The notes: generated by a model from the sequence alone, not told the origin. A DNA stretch of 64,000 nt from Clostridia bacterium UC5.1-1E11 (GCA_001305115.1 BCAA01000004.1:1-64000); one strand, 5' to 3'; positions 46,981 to 56,724 are shown, numbered from the stretch's first letter. A program made the numbers and translations.

Positions 46981-47995
46981 GTGGTATCAGGAGGTTGGTG
47001 AACAGAACGATGTCGTCATCAGCACGCGGGTCCGTCTGGCACGCAGTTTGCCGGGGTATCCGTATCCCAAGCGAATGAATGCCGCGGGACGGCAACAAGT
47101 GGAACAGATGGTCTATGAAGCGGTGACAAATGAAAATGCCGCAGTGGGGCACTCGTTTTCTTATCTGCGCATGGACGAAATCGGCCGGACCGATAGCCTT
47201 TCTTTGGCAGAGCGGCGGTTGGTGCGTCCGGATTTTCCCGCGGATCGCATCGGAGGAATCTTGGTCACACAGGATGAGGGTCTCTCACTATTAATCAATG
47301 ATGAGGATCATCTGCGGATTCAAGTGTTTCGGGCTGGGATGGACCTCGAAGGGGCCTATGCAGAAGCAGACCGGTTGGATACCATTCTGGATAAAGCGCT
47401 GCATTTTGCATTTGATCCGAAGTTGGGGTATCTGACACAGGACCCAGCCAACCTTGGAACAGGTATGCGGGCTTCCGTTCTGCTGCACCTCCCAGCACTG
47501 CATGAGAGTGGTTCCATCGGGCGGATTGCAGCAGGCTTGGCGAAGCTGGGACTGATTTTGGAGGAGGAGCCGTTTGACCCTTCTAGCGAGGAAGAAGAGA
47601 CCTCACGCTATCTGTTATCCAACCGTTTAACCTTGGGATTGAGTGAAGAGGAGGCCCTGCGAAACCTCAAGAGCATTGCGCAACAGCTCTTCGTGCAGGA
47701 ACGCACCGCACGCCTGTCTCTCGCAGAGAAATTGGAGATGCAGGATGCAGTCAGCCGAGCGCTTGGTGTGCTCCAGAGCGCGAAAATGTTGGGGGAAGCA
47801 GAGTTACCCGATCTGCTCTATCGGGTGCGCTTTGGCATCTCCGCCGGCCTGATTTCCGGTGTTGGGGTGGAGAAAGTAGACGCCCTTCTGATGGAACTAC
47901 AACCCGCGACTTTGACCTTGGCCTGTGGCCGGCGGTTGAGCCAGTCTCAACGCGATGGCTTGCGTGCGGAAGTGGTTCAGCGAGTTCTCGGTTAA
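46973..47995 (+). CDS. McsB-like protein arginine kinase with altered active site
   Basis: 340 residues. The ATP:guanido phosphotransferase fold is clear: STRVRLARSLPGYPYP, NDEDHLRIQ (catalytic Glu region), LGTGMRASVLLHLPAL, SNRLTLG. However, the conserved CPTN of McsB reads DPAN here (YLTQDPANLGTG), so the catalytic cysteine (Cys167 in the Geobacillus enzyme) is Asp. The YGEGSE loop is also replaced by DPSSEE. In the family, McsB marks proteins with phospho-arginine for ClpCP. Neither ctsR nor clpC is adjacent. It may be a pseudokinase or have changed chemistry. Confidence 0.85.
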   Translation: MHKWYQEVGEQNDVVISTRVRLARSLPGYPYPKRMNAAGRQQVEQMVYEAVTNENAAVGHSFSYLRMDEIGRTDSLSLAERRLVRPDFPADRIGGILVTQDEGLSLLINDEDHLRIQVFRAGMDLEGAYAEADRLDTILDKALHFAFDPKLGYLTQDPANLGTGMRASVLLHLPALHESGSIGRIAAGLAKLGLILEEEPFDPSSEEEETSRYLLSNRLTLGLSEEEALRNLKSIAQQLFVQERTARLSLAEKLEMQDAVSRALGVLQSAKMLGEAELPDLLYRVRFGISAGLISGVGVEKVDALLMELQPATLTLACGRRLSQSQRDGLRAEVVQRVLG

Positions 47996-48064
47996 ACCGA
48001 TTGTAAAAGACAGCGATCCGAGTGAAAAGAAAGAGATGTATGATTTTTGAAAGAAGGGAATGCC

Positions 48065-48709
48065 ATGCCGAATGGAACCATTCGTCAAACAGAATTGGCT
48101 GCTGCACTGTTCCATATGATTGGGGGAACTGTTCCTCATCCATACGAGCGGGAAGCGGAAGCCCGTACACTTGCCGAGCAGTTGGGAGACCGGTCAAAGA
48201 TCCTACACAAGGTTGTTGAGCTCTGTGGGACGCCCACCACACCCAAGCAGCTTTTTCTTGTGACCCGCGCCTATAGCTTCTTAGGAAATCGATATGCAAA
48301 GGAGACGGAGAAAGCAGCTACTGCGTACTTGGCTACAGCGGGGTGGCAAGAGCTGCCGCATCGAACCGTTTATGAAGAAGGAATTCCGGTGAATGGGGCG
48401 GCTGCCGGCCGCGCTTGTATTGTGTCCGACTTGGCTGCGGCGGAAGAACATTTGGGAAAGTTGGAAGCAGCCATTTCGCATTATTTGGAGGCATACCGTC
48501 TGGAGCCATACCGCGCGATGTATGCCATCAAGGCGGCGGATGGGATGGTAAAGATGGGGCGAAAGGAGGAGGCGCTCACCTTTTTGCGGCAGCAAAAGGA
48601 AAACCGCTATTATACGCCTGTTAAATACCGCGATGCACAGGGACAGTGGCGTCACAATGATACCTTTCGGGAACTGCTAAACGCCCAGATTTTGAAGTTC
48701 GAAAGCTGA
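48065..48709 (+). CDS. TPR-like hypothetical protein
   Basis: 214 residues from ATG 48065 (aagaaggga upstream). Helical, with TPR-like repeats (AAEEHLGKLEAAISHYLEAYRLEP, IKAADGMVKMGRKEEALTFL). No signal or membrane segment. It follows the McsB gene by 69 bases in the place where clpC usually stands and may be a partner of the McsA/McsB pair (position-based inference). Confidence 0.55.
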   Translation: MPNGTIRQTELAAALFHMIGGTVPHPYEREAEARTLAEQLGDRSKILHKVVELCGTPTTPKQLFLVTRAYSFLGNRYAKETEKAATAYLATAGWQELPHRTVYEEGIPVNGAAAGRACIVSDLAAAEEHLGKLEAAISHYLEAYRLEPYRAMYAIKAADGMVKMGRKEEALTFLRQQKENRYYTPVKYRDAQGQWRHNDTFRELLNAQILKFES

Positions 48710-49447
48710 AAAGAGTCAACCCCACCGGCTAAGGAGGGGACATAAGGAGACTCTATAAGGGGCTATTACCGGCAAGCGTCCCAGGGAATGCACGGAACTT
48801 TATTCCGCTTACGTCACTTGCCTACAGCCCGTAAACGGGCAATCACCGTTCTAACAGCAATTTTCTATCATCGAAAGATTTTTGTTAGCAGCTTGCTTTG
48901 CTCGATGCTTGAAGCGAAAGCTTTTACGGGGCGCCTCCACCGCCTCTGCTGAGGCCCTAACCAATCAAAGAGGGTGTCCCAAAACTACGGATCTTTCGAT
49001 TCATAGGAAAGGGTATCCTCTTTCTGTTTGAAAAAATATCTGCGTTTCTAAAAAACGAGGGTATCCAAAAGTCATGAAATGACTTTTGGATACCCTCGTT
49101 TTCTATTGTGCATCTGAGCAAAGTGCAAACTTGCAGCTCTATTGGGTAAAGTGGGATCGCTTTCGCTTATAAGTAAAGCGGGAAATAAACAGCAACCTAT
49201 CCACAACACCATCGGCACATAAGGCGCCCGTTTATAGGCTGTGAGACAGCAAATGTAAATCGAAGAAAACCGTACCTCTTGAGAAGGTTTGCCGGTATGA
49301 ATCTCTTATCAGAATTTATCAAATCCGTGGCTTTGCCGGGAATGCCCCCTAGGAATCCAAAACTCCCGGACATTTCAGAGAGGATTCCCCCTCCCCAATG
49401 GAGGAATAGGCAAAAACCGCCTTAAAAAGCCGTATCCGTCCTGGAGA
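48710..49447. other. Long intergenic region
   Basis: About 740 bases without a gene that I can support. It contains a weak hairpin near 48858-48893 (CTAACA...TGTTAG) and the strong terminator at 49052-49102. No tRNA or known RNA recognised. Confidence 0.6.
49052..49102. terminator. Bidirectional terminator
   Basis: A perfect 24-bp inverted repeat (49052-49075, 49079-49102) with loop GAA and A/T tails on both sides. It can serve the TPR gene and trpS. Confidence 0.92.
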
Positions 49448-50453
49448 TCATAGAATGTAACCGATTTTTTCATCACCTTACGCAACGTGCGCTGAGAAAT
49501 GGCCAATGCCTTTTCTGCACTCGCGCGGTAACACTGCTCCAGATAATCCTTGTTTTTGCTGTAGTCAGCATACCGTTCTTGGATGGGGCGCAAATGCTCT
49601 ACTACGGCTTCTCCAACAGCCGCCTTGAAATCGCCATAACCCTTGCCCTCGAATTCATGCTCAATCTCTTCGAAGGTCCGGCCAGTCACAGCAGAATAAA
49701 TACCCATCAGATTGTTTACGCCGTCCTTACCTTCTGCGTAACGCACACAGGCGTCGCTGTCTGTAACTGCACGTTTAAATTTGCGCATGATGTCCTCCGG
49801 CTTATCCAACAGTGCAATACAACCATTGGCATTCTCGTCAGACTTACTCATCTTCTTGGTTGGGTCCTGTAAGGACATGACCCGTGCACCATTTTGGGGA
49901 TGTATGGGTCCGGAACAACAAAGGTAGGGCTGTACAAACCATTAAAGCGTTCTGCAATGTTGCGGGTCAGCTCCAAATGCTGTTTCTGATCGGCCCCAAC
50001 CGGGACAAGGTCGGCTTGATAAAGAAGAATGTCTGCCGCCATCAGAGCGGGATAGGTGAACAAGCCCGCATTGATGTTGTCCGCATGCTTGGCGGATTTA
50101 TCCTTGAACTGTGTCATACGCGAGAGTTCGCCGAACTGTGTATAGCAGTTTAGAATCCATGCCAACTCCGCGTGGGTGTGGACATGGCTCTGCATGAAGA
50201 ACAGACTTTTGCCCACATCAATTCCACAGGCCAGCAGTAGGGCATAGGCCTCCATAATGTTGCGGCGAAACTTTGCAGGCTCCTGCCGTACGGTGATGGT
50301 ATGCAGGTCGGCTAGGGCAAAGATACAATCAAATTCATCCTGAAGGGCAACCCAATTTTTCAATGCACCCAGATAATTGCCCAATGTGATGGTGCCGCTG
50401 GGCTGAATGGCACTGAATATGACTTTTTTGCGCTCAATCGGTTGATTATCCAT
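49448..50453 (-). CDS. trpS: Tryptophanyl-tRNA synthetase (two one-base breaks)
   Basis: Charges tRNA-Trp. The reconstructed protein has ~335 residues. Motifs: [12 protein letters not shown] (HIGH-like), [31 protein letters not shown] and KMSKSD. As sequenced it stops early at 49848; adding an A to the A4 run (minus strand of 49892-49895) gives [16 protein letters not shown] second added A in the A6 run (49465-49470) gives KVMKKIGYIL and a stop at 49448, the normal family end. An essential gene broken twice in homopolymers is strong evidence for sequence error. It lies 12 bases after the aminotransferase gene. Confidence 0.92.
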
Positions 50454-50465
50454 GGGAATCCCTCC

Positions 50466-51656
50466 TTACAGGATGTCCTTGGCGAGCTGGCCAAGAATCT
50501 CAATCCCCTTGACCAACTGCTCGTTGGTCGGGGTGGAATAATTAATGCGGAAGCTTTGACAAGGTTCGCTCTCATCGGTCAGAAAAGCGTTGCCTGGAAC
50601 CACACAGACTTTGCGCAACACCGCTTCCTTACAGAACGCAGGCATATCAACCCCGGCCGGCAGGGTGCACCACAGGAACAGGCCGCCTTCGAACGGGTTG
50701 TAAGTGATTTTATTCGGAACCAGACATTCGTCCATCTTACGCAGGGCTAATGCAGATTTCACGTCGTAAAGCTCGCGCAGGCGGGCGAGATGTGCCTCAT
50801 AATCGTACTTGGTCATGAACTCGTGGCAGACGATTTGGCCCCACATAGAGGTATGAACATCTGCACCCTGCTTGCATACCACCAGTTTTTGCAGAAGGGC
50901 CTTCGGCGCAATGGCATATCCAACGCGCATACCGGGAGAAATCACCTTGCTGAAGGTACCCGCATAGATCACGATTCCATCCTCATCCATAGATTTGATA
51001 CATGGAATGGACTCTCCTTTGATGCGGATGTCGCCATAGGGATTGTCCTCCAAAATCAACACCCCGTATTGTTTCGCCAAGGCATAGAGCTGCTTGCGTT
51101 TTTCAAAACTCATGGTGATTCCCGAGGGATTCTGGAAATTTGGAATCGTATAGATAAATTTTGCACGAGGTTCTTCTTTGAGGGCGCGTTCCAGCTCGTT
51201 CATATCCATGCCGTCGGACTCCATGGGAATACCGCGCAGCCGGGCGTTATAGGAACGGAAGGTATTCAGGGAGCCGATAAAGCTCGGCGCCTCACAGATC
51301 ACCACATCGCCTTCGTTGCAAAGAGATTTTGTGGTCAGGTCCATCACCTGTTGCGCGCCGGAGGTGATGAGAATATCGTCAAAGTCACGTCCGACTTGAT
51401 GTTTCTCCTTCATATAAGCGGCCAGATGTTGGCGTAGCGGTAGATACCCTTCGGTCAATCCGTACTGCAAGGCATCCACAGGGTGTTCTGCCATCATGCG
51501 GGAAGAAATTTCGGCGATTTCCTTGGCCGGGAAGGCTTCGGGGGCAGGATTGCCAGCGGAGAGGGAAACCACAGTCGGGTCCGCCGCATACTTGAAGATT
51601 TCGCGGATCGCAGACGGCTTGAGAGTCTGCACGCGGTCGGAAATTTTGTATTCCAT
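50466..51656 (-). CDS. PLP-dependent class I/II aminotransferase (MocR/ARO8-like fold)
   Basis: 396 residues. Start ATG 51656 behind aaagga. The PLP lysine lies in SGTFSKVISPGMRVGY (about residue 235), and other family stretches are LSAGNPAPEAFPA, YGLTEGYLPLR, ITSGAQQVMDL and YTIPNFQNPSG. The last is typical of 2-aminoadipate/aromatic aminotransferases. The substrate is probably an aromatic or branched amino acid. Co-transcribed with trpS, which hints at aromatic metabolism (inference). Confidence 0.88.
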   Translation of the reverse strand: MEYKISDRVQTLKPSAIREIFKYAADPTVVSLSAGNPAPEAFPAKEIAEISSRMMAEHPVDALQYGLTEGYLPLRQHLAAYMKEKHQVGRDFDDILITSGAQQVMDLTTKSLCNEGDVVICEAPSFIGSLNTFRSYNARLRGIPMESDGMDMNELERALKEEPRAKFIYTIPNFQNPSGITMSFEKRKQLYALAKQYGVLILEDNPYGDIRIKGESIPCIKSMDEDGIVIYAGTFSKVISPGMRVGYAIAPKALLQKLVVCKQGADVHTSMWGQIVCHEFMTKYDYEAHLARLRELYDVKSALALRKMDECLVPNKITYNPFEGGLFLWCTLPAGVDMPAFCKEAVLRKVCVVPGNAFLTDESEPCQSFRINYSTPTNEQLVKGIEILGQLAKDIL

Positions 51657-51784
51657 GAAGCAAGTTCCTTTCATTTGATGAATTCCTGTTCAGTTTACCA
51701 CATTTTACGCATAACGTCCAGCGCAAGCCAAGGCGTTTTCCTCCAAGACCAGTATGTGGGAAAGTATCCGCCGGCTTGACGGAA

Positions 51785-52463
51785 GGTGACCGACAGGGTA
51801 TCTGCCTAACGGGAAGGGAAGAACGGAACATGGCAGAAAAATTGACGGATGGGGAGAAGGCGGTTTTGCGGAATACGGAAGGGAGCGAAGCAAGACATGA
51901 TTCCCACACGATATATTTCTGAATTGAAAAGCATTATCACTGTGAGAAAGGGCTTCTCTAATTTTCATAAAGTCTTTTGCAGGGATGTTTACACATGATT
52001 CCGTAAAGGTGACCGACAGGGTAGCCGCCTAACAGGAAGGGAAGAACGGAACATGGTAGAAAAATTGACGGATAGGGGAAGATGGGGATGGTTTTGCAGA
52101 ATAGGAAAGGAAGCGAAGCAAGACATGATTCCCACACGATATATTTCTGAATCGAAAAGCATTCTCATGGTGAGAAAGGGCTTCTCTAATTTTCATAAGG
52201 TCTCTTACAGGTATGTTTACGCAAGATTCTGTAACGGTGACCGACAGGGTATCTGCCTAACAGGAAGAGAAGAACGGAACATGGCAGAATAATTGACGGA
52301 TAGGGGAAGATGGGGATGGTTTTGCGGAATACGGAAGGAAGCGAAACAAGACATGTTTCCCACACGATATATTTCTGAATCGAAAAGCATTCTCATGGTG
52401 AGAAAGGGCTTCTCTAATTTTCATAAGGTCTTTTGCAGGTATGTTTACACACGACTCTGTATA
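51785..52463. repeat. Three tandem copies of a ~225-bp repeat
   Basis: Copies begin at 51785, 52008 and 52236 with GGTGACCGACAGGGT and run 223, 228 and ~228 bases. They are nearly identical over long stretches, such as CACACGATATATTTCTGAAT. Each holds a small hairpin (TTCTCA-TGG-TGAGAA in copies 2 and 3). Frames differ among copies on both strands, so the unit is probably not protein coding. The unit is not seen elsewhere in this window. The sequence 52464-52760 after it leads to spoIIE. Confidence 0.9.
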
Positions 52464-52673
52464 GGGTAGAAAATGAATGCGATCCTACATCAAAAGGCTA
52501 GGGACAAAACTCTGGAATCGAGGATTATGCGTCGAAAAACAGAGAAAGCAAAACAAGACGCCGCGCAAAATAACAGATCGTCCGTTTAAAAACTACCTTG
52601 GAAGGAAGATACTGCGACGAGAGCTTCCAAAATATTACACTACGTTATGACAAAAGTTTCCATATACTTATTG

Positions 52674-52679
52674 TATAAT
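52674..52679 (+). promoter_or_regulatory. -10 element upstream of spoIIE
   Basis: A consensus TATAAT 82 bases before the gene, without a clear -35. The nearby TGACAAA (52648-52654) resembles a Spo0A box with one mismatch, and spoIIE is Spo0A-activated in Bacillus; the match is weak. Confidence 0.3.
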
Positions 52680-52760
52680 GTTCCCGTAAACCCTTTTCGA
52701 TGGCCTTGATGGATGCCCTCCCCAAAGGGTGGACATGCACAAAATCATAGAAGGAGAGCG

Positions 52761-55181
52761 ATGGGAATGGCAAAGGAAAAAGTGGCAGTACAGGTCCCGG
52801 AGGGACAAGCGCCGCCGGTATCCAGTCGGCGTGCAGATCTGGAAAACTGGTTGGCGGCTCTGTTACCAGGTTTCCGAGCTGTTGCGCGGCAGGCGGTGTT
52901 CTTTTTGGTTGGGCTGCTCTGTGCGCGCGGTGTTGTATTTGGAAAATATGCGCCCTTTGGAGTGGCCGCCGTGGCGGCCATGCCTTATCACTCTATGTGG
53001 AGTACGGTTTTGGGATGCGCAATCGGTTACCTTTTGCCGTCGCAAGTATCGGTGCCTGTCCATTATATCGCTGCGATTCTTGCTGCTGCGGCCATTCGTT
53101 GGACGATGAATGATTTAGTTCGTGTGCGGCAGCATCCCGTATTCGCTCCTATGACGGCCTTTTTGCCCATGCTGTGTACAGGGCTGGCGTTGGCATTTGT
53201 CAATGGGTCCACCGCCTCTGGCACTGCAATGTATGTGGCGGAATCTTTATTGGCGGGAGGAGCCGCCTATTTTTTAGCACATGCGGGCGCTGCGCTTGGT
53301 TCCCGGCGCGGCGTTTCCGGATTAAGCGGACAGGAGATCGCCTGCGTGCTCCTGTCCTTGGGAATTCTCCTGCTGGCTTTTGCCGATCTGACCGTCGGAA
53401 GCATATCCATCGGCCACATTGTAGCGGTATTGGGAATCCTCTTTGCAGCACGTTATGGAGGTGTGGCTGGTGGTGGAATCTCTGGAATAGCAGTAGGAAC
53501 CCTGTTCAGCCTGGCGACGACAGGGCTGAATTATGTATCAGGCGCTTACGCTCTCGGCGGTCTGATGGCAGGAGTCTTTTCTCCAGTCGGACGTTTGGCC
53601 TCAGCCGCAGCGTTTGTAGTGGCAAACGGCGTAGCATCCTTACAGGTGGGAAACCAAGCCGCAGTGGTCAGCGGCCTGTATGAAGTGATGGCGGCGTCCA
53701 TTCTTTATATTGCACTTCCCAAAGAAATCGGCGGCAAATTGGTTGGTTTATTTTCCAGTGGGGACGATCATTCCCGCTCGGATGGTTTACGCCGTTCTGT
53801 GATTATGAAGTTAGATTATGCAGCAAAGGCCCTGGGGGGCGTATCCGAATCCGTGGAAGAAGTCAGCCGGAAGCTGGGCGCGGCCTGCGCACCGGACATC
53901 AATGGCGTATACAAAAAAGCAATCGACGAAATATGTATGGGTTGTGGTCTGAAGGTCTATTGTTGGGAACGCAACTATGGCGACAGTATGAATGCGTTTA
54001 ATGATTTGACCTCGCGCCTACGGACACGGGGACGAATCGACCGGTCTGATTTTAGCCCACATTTTGCGACGCACTGTAGCCGCCTGAATGATATGGTGGA
54101 ATGTGTCAACCGGAACTACGAACAATTTACAGTGCGCCAAGCGGCAGAGGGCCGCGTGGCACAAGTACGGAACATGGTTGCAAATCAATTTACAACGACC
54201 AGCCGGATGTTGGAGGATATGGCTAGCGAAATGGAACTTTTTGAACGGTTTGATTTTGCTGCAGCGCAAGGAGTATCCGAGGTTCTGCGCTCCGCTGGCG
54301 TTACGCCCATCGAGGTAAGTTGCCGGGTAGATCAGTTCAACCGGATGTCTATTGAGATCGAGGCCATGCAGGTGGAGCGGATGCGCATGAATCGCGGTGC
54401 AGTGGTAAAGGAAATTTCCCGCGCATGTGGCCGGTTGTTTGAGACTCCATGTATCAGTACCGCCCAGGGGAAATGCAGAATGCAGATGAGCGAGCGGCCT
54501 GTATTCCGCGTACAGACCGGATGCTATCAACATGTATGCGGGGGAGGCCAGTTGTGCGGAGATAGTTATGCATGTTTTAATGACGGAAGCGGACGTCAGG
54601 TGGCGTTGATTAGCGACGGCATGGGTTCGGGCGGACGGGCTGCAGTGGATGGCGCGATGGCGAGCGGCATCTTCTCGCAGCTCGTAAAGGCCGGAATCGG
54701 GTTCGATACCGCCTTAAAAATTGTCAACTCCGCATTGGTGGTGAAGAGCGGGGACGAATCCCTCGCGACCATTGATGTGGCAGTGTTGGATCTGTTCAGC
54801 GGTTGTGTAGAATTGCGCAAAGCAGGGGCGCCGATTACGATTTTACGACAGGGGGGACAAGCCAAACGGATCGACGCGCCCTCGCTTCCCATAGGAATTC
54901 TAAACGATGCCCGCTTTGCTAAGATGGATGCCGTACTTGGGGACGGGGACCTGGTGGTTCTGATGAGCGATGGCGCGCTCGCTGCTGGGGATGATTGGCT
55001 CTGTGAAGCGGTGGAACAGTGGCAGGGCCTTTCGCCACAGGATTTGGCGGAGGAACTGGTGGCAGAAGCGGTGGCGAGGCGATCCGATGGGCATGACGAT
55101 GATGTAACCGTTTTGGTACTGCGCATGACCATGCCTCAGCCACTCCCAAAGGAGGAGAAGGAAGAGGAGAAGGCCGGATAA
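52761..55181 (+). CDS. spoIIE: Stage II sporulation protein E (PP2C phosphatase)
   Basis: About 806 residues. The N-terminus is a membrane part with ~10 helices (45-330), then a middle region (~360-560, with CMGCGLKVYCW), then the PP2C domain (~590-790) with LISDGMGSGG, LMSDGALAAGDD and HDDDVTVLVL. It dephosphorylates SpoIIAA to activate sigma F in the forespore, so the host lineage sporulates or did. ATG 52761 or 52767; the ribosome site aaggag favours the second. The length is normal. Confidence 0.93.
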   Translation: MGMAKEKVAVQVPEGQAPPVSSRRADLENWLAALLPGFRAVARQAVFFLVGLLCARGVVFGKYAPFGVAAVAAMPYHSMWSTVLGCAIGYLLPSQVSVPVHYIAAILAAAAIRWTMNDLVRVRQHPVFAPMTAFLPMLCTGLALAFVNGSTASGTAMYVAESLLAGGAAYFLAHAGAALGSRRGVSGLSGQEIACVLLSLGILLLAFADLTVGSISIGHIVAVLGILFAARYGGVAGGGISGIAVGTLFSLATTGLNYVSGAYALGGLMAGVFSPVGRLASAAAFVVANGVASLQVGNQAAVVSGLYEVMAASILYIALPKEIGGKLVGLFSSGDDHSRSDGLRRSVIMKLDYAAKALGGVSESVEEVSRKLGAACAPDINGVYKKAIDEICMGCGLKVYCWERNYGDSMNAFNDLTSRLRTRGRIDRSDFSPHFATHCSRLNDMVECVNRNYEQFTVRQAAEGRVAQVRNMVANQFTTTSRMLEDMASEMELFERFDFAAAQGVSEVLRSAGVTPIEVSCRVDQFNRMSIEIEAMQVERMRMNRGAVVKEISRACGRLFETPCISTAQGKCRMQMSERPVFRVQTGCYQHVCGGGQLCGDSYACFNDGSGRQVALISDGMGSGGRAAVDGAMASGIFSQLVKAGIGFDTALKIVNSALVVKSGDESLATIDVAVLDLFSGCVELRKAGAPITILRQGGQAKRIDAPSLPIGILNDARFAKMDAVLGDGDLVVLMSDGALAAGDDWLCEAVEQWQGLSPQDLAEELVAEAVARRSDGHDDDVTVLVLRMTMPQPLPKEEKEEEKAG

Positions 55182-55192
55182 AGGCCCAACAA

Positions 55193-55229
55193 AAAATGCT
55201 GTAGGAGAGTCATACTCCTACAGCATTTT
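55193..55229. terminator. Bidirectional terminator
   Basis: AAAATGCTGTAGGAG (55193-55207) and CTCCTACAGCATTTT (55215-55229), loop of seven. It lies between spoIIE and the converging radical SAM gene. Confidence 0.92.
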
Positions 55230-55280
55230 CATGTTTCCAATGAGAAAGGGTCAACCTATGAACCCGACCGATGGTATCTT

Positions 55281-55940
55281 CTATGAGATTTGTGGGTCTG
55301 GTTTTTTGGCCTCTTCTTCATAAGTTGTGATATATCGCCGCACCCGGAAATGAGCGCCGGTCTGTCTACAGAGCGCCTCACAGGCGGAGAGCTCTTCTTT
55401 TGGTGTTCCGTTATCCACTACCGTCATATCGACCTCCGGAACGTACTGGACCACTTCCTTTGTGAATTTTAAGATCGCAGGAAGTGCCTCCAGGCCATAT
55501 TTAGGATGGCAAAGCGCCACATACCCCTCCGGCGTGGACGCGTTTAGGCTGACAGAGATCGTATCCACCAGCCCCTGGAAAGAACTTGCCGTATTCCGGC
55601 CGTTGATGAGATCGGACAATCCATTGGTGTTGACCCGGATGGGTATATCCCGCAGGGCACGAACCTTTTTGCAAACCCATAACAGATCGTCCAGGCGGCA
55701 AGTGGGTTCGCCATACCCGCAAAAGACCAACTCTCGATATTGGCTCAAGTCATAGTGGGATAACGCAACCATGATTTCCGTCTGCGTAGGCTCCCGGTCC
55801 AGCCAAAGATTATCCCCGGAACCGACGCTTTTGCTGTGCGTTCGGATGCAGAAATCACAGGCGCATGGGCAACGATTTGTGATATTCAAATATAGGGTGT
55901 GTCCAAGCACATATGCGACATTACGGTCCAGATCGCTCAT
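55281..55940 (-). CDS. TatD-associated radical SAM protein (TIGR04038 type)
   Basis: 219 residues. The radical SAM cluster motif CPCACDFC (CxxxCxxC) lies near residue 24, with VFCGYGEPT and VNTNG later. This family occurs fused or adjacent to TatD DNases; here its ATG overlaps the tatD stop by 4 bases. The reaction is unknown. Confidence 0.9.
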   Translation of the reverse strand: MSDLDRNVAYVLGHTLYLNITNRCPCACDFCIRTHSKSVGSGDNLWLDREPTQTEIMVALSHYDLSQYRELVFCGYGEPTCRLDDLLWVCKKVRALRDIPIRVNTNGLSDLINGRNTASSFQGLVDTISVSLNASTPEGYVALCHPKYGLEALPAILKFTKEVVQYVPEVDMTVVDNGTPKEELSACEALCRQTGAHFRVRRYITTYEEEAKKPDPQIS

Positions 55941-56724
55941 GTGGATGCCTCCTCCAACGGGATTCCAAATAGCTTTGCGGCGTTGCGCTGGGTTGCCTTT
56001 AGAAGTACTTCCACGGGGATTCCACGGATTTCCGCAATGCGTTCTGCAGTTTTTGCAATCATAGAAGAATCACAACGCTTTCCGCGAAAAGGAACGGGCG
56101 CCATGTAAGGGGCGTCGGTCTCCAGCAAAAGATGCTCCAACGGAACATCCGCTGCCACCTCCACAGGTACACGTGCGTTTTTAAAGGTAACCGCCCCTCC
56201 AAGGCCGATATACATGCCGAGCCGGACAACCTCCCGCGCCATTTCTACACTGCCAGAAAAGCAGTGCACGACCCTTTCGGGCGGTACTTTTGCAGGAGCT
56301 CCATGGTGTCCCCATGCGCATCACGGTCGTGTACAATCACTGGGAGGCCTCTCCGGTTTGCAAGGTCGAGCTGCCGGGCGAACCATTCGCGCTGAATCTC
56401 CCGTGGTGCGTTATCTGCAAAGTGGTAATCCAAACCGATCTCTCCTACGGCAACTACTTTTGGGGCATCCAACAGCGCTTCCACTTCGTTAAGTGCCTCC
56501 GGAGAGGTATCGTTGATGCATTCGGGATGAATACCCGCAGCTGCATAAATATGGGGATACTGTGCGGCTAACGCGACAGCATCACGGCATCCCTGTAAAT
56601 CTGCGCCTACGTTGACAATCCGGCAGATACCCTGCGCGGGGAGATTCCGAAGAATCTCCCCGCGGTCTGGATCAAATGCCTCATCATCATAATGCGCGTG
56701 CGAATCAAAAATCAAACGGTCCAT
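55937..56724 (-). CDS. tatD: TatD family metal-dependent hydrolase (one-base break)
   Basis: About 262 residues. Metal ligands in FDSHAHYDD, GEIGLDYH, VIVHDRDA, HCFSGS and LETDAPYM. As sequenced the first frame ends at 56245; adding one G to the G3 run (minus strand of 56272-56274) gives KGVVHCFSGS, the family sequence. TatD proteins are 3'-5' nucleases acting in DNA repair or quality control. Order metG-tatD-radical SAM is a common clostridial operon. Confidence 0.92.

Noticed and set aside
48710-49050. tRNA or other stable RNA gene in the long gap
   Set aside because: GC-rich hairpins are present but no cloverleaf or conserved TTCGA loop in the right place.
49448-50453. trpS as a pseudogene
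   Set aside because: Both breaks lie in A runs and are repaired by one base each to a full-length protein with a normal end; error is far more likely.
51657-51784. T-box leader for the aminotransferase-trpS operon
   Set aside because: No GGTGGNACCGCG-type antiterminator motif or specifier hairpin could be found.
51785-52463. Small proteins inside the tandem repeat
   Set aside because: Frames on both strands differ in length and sequence among the three copies, so selection for a protein is not supported.
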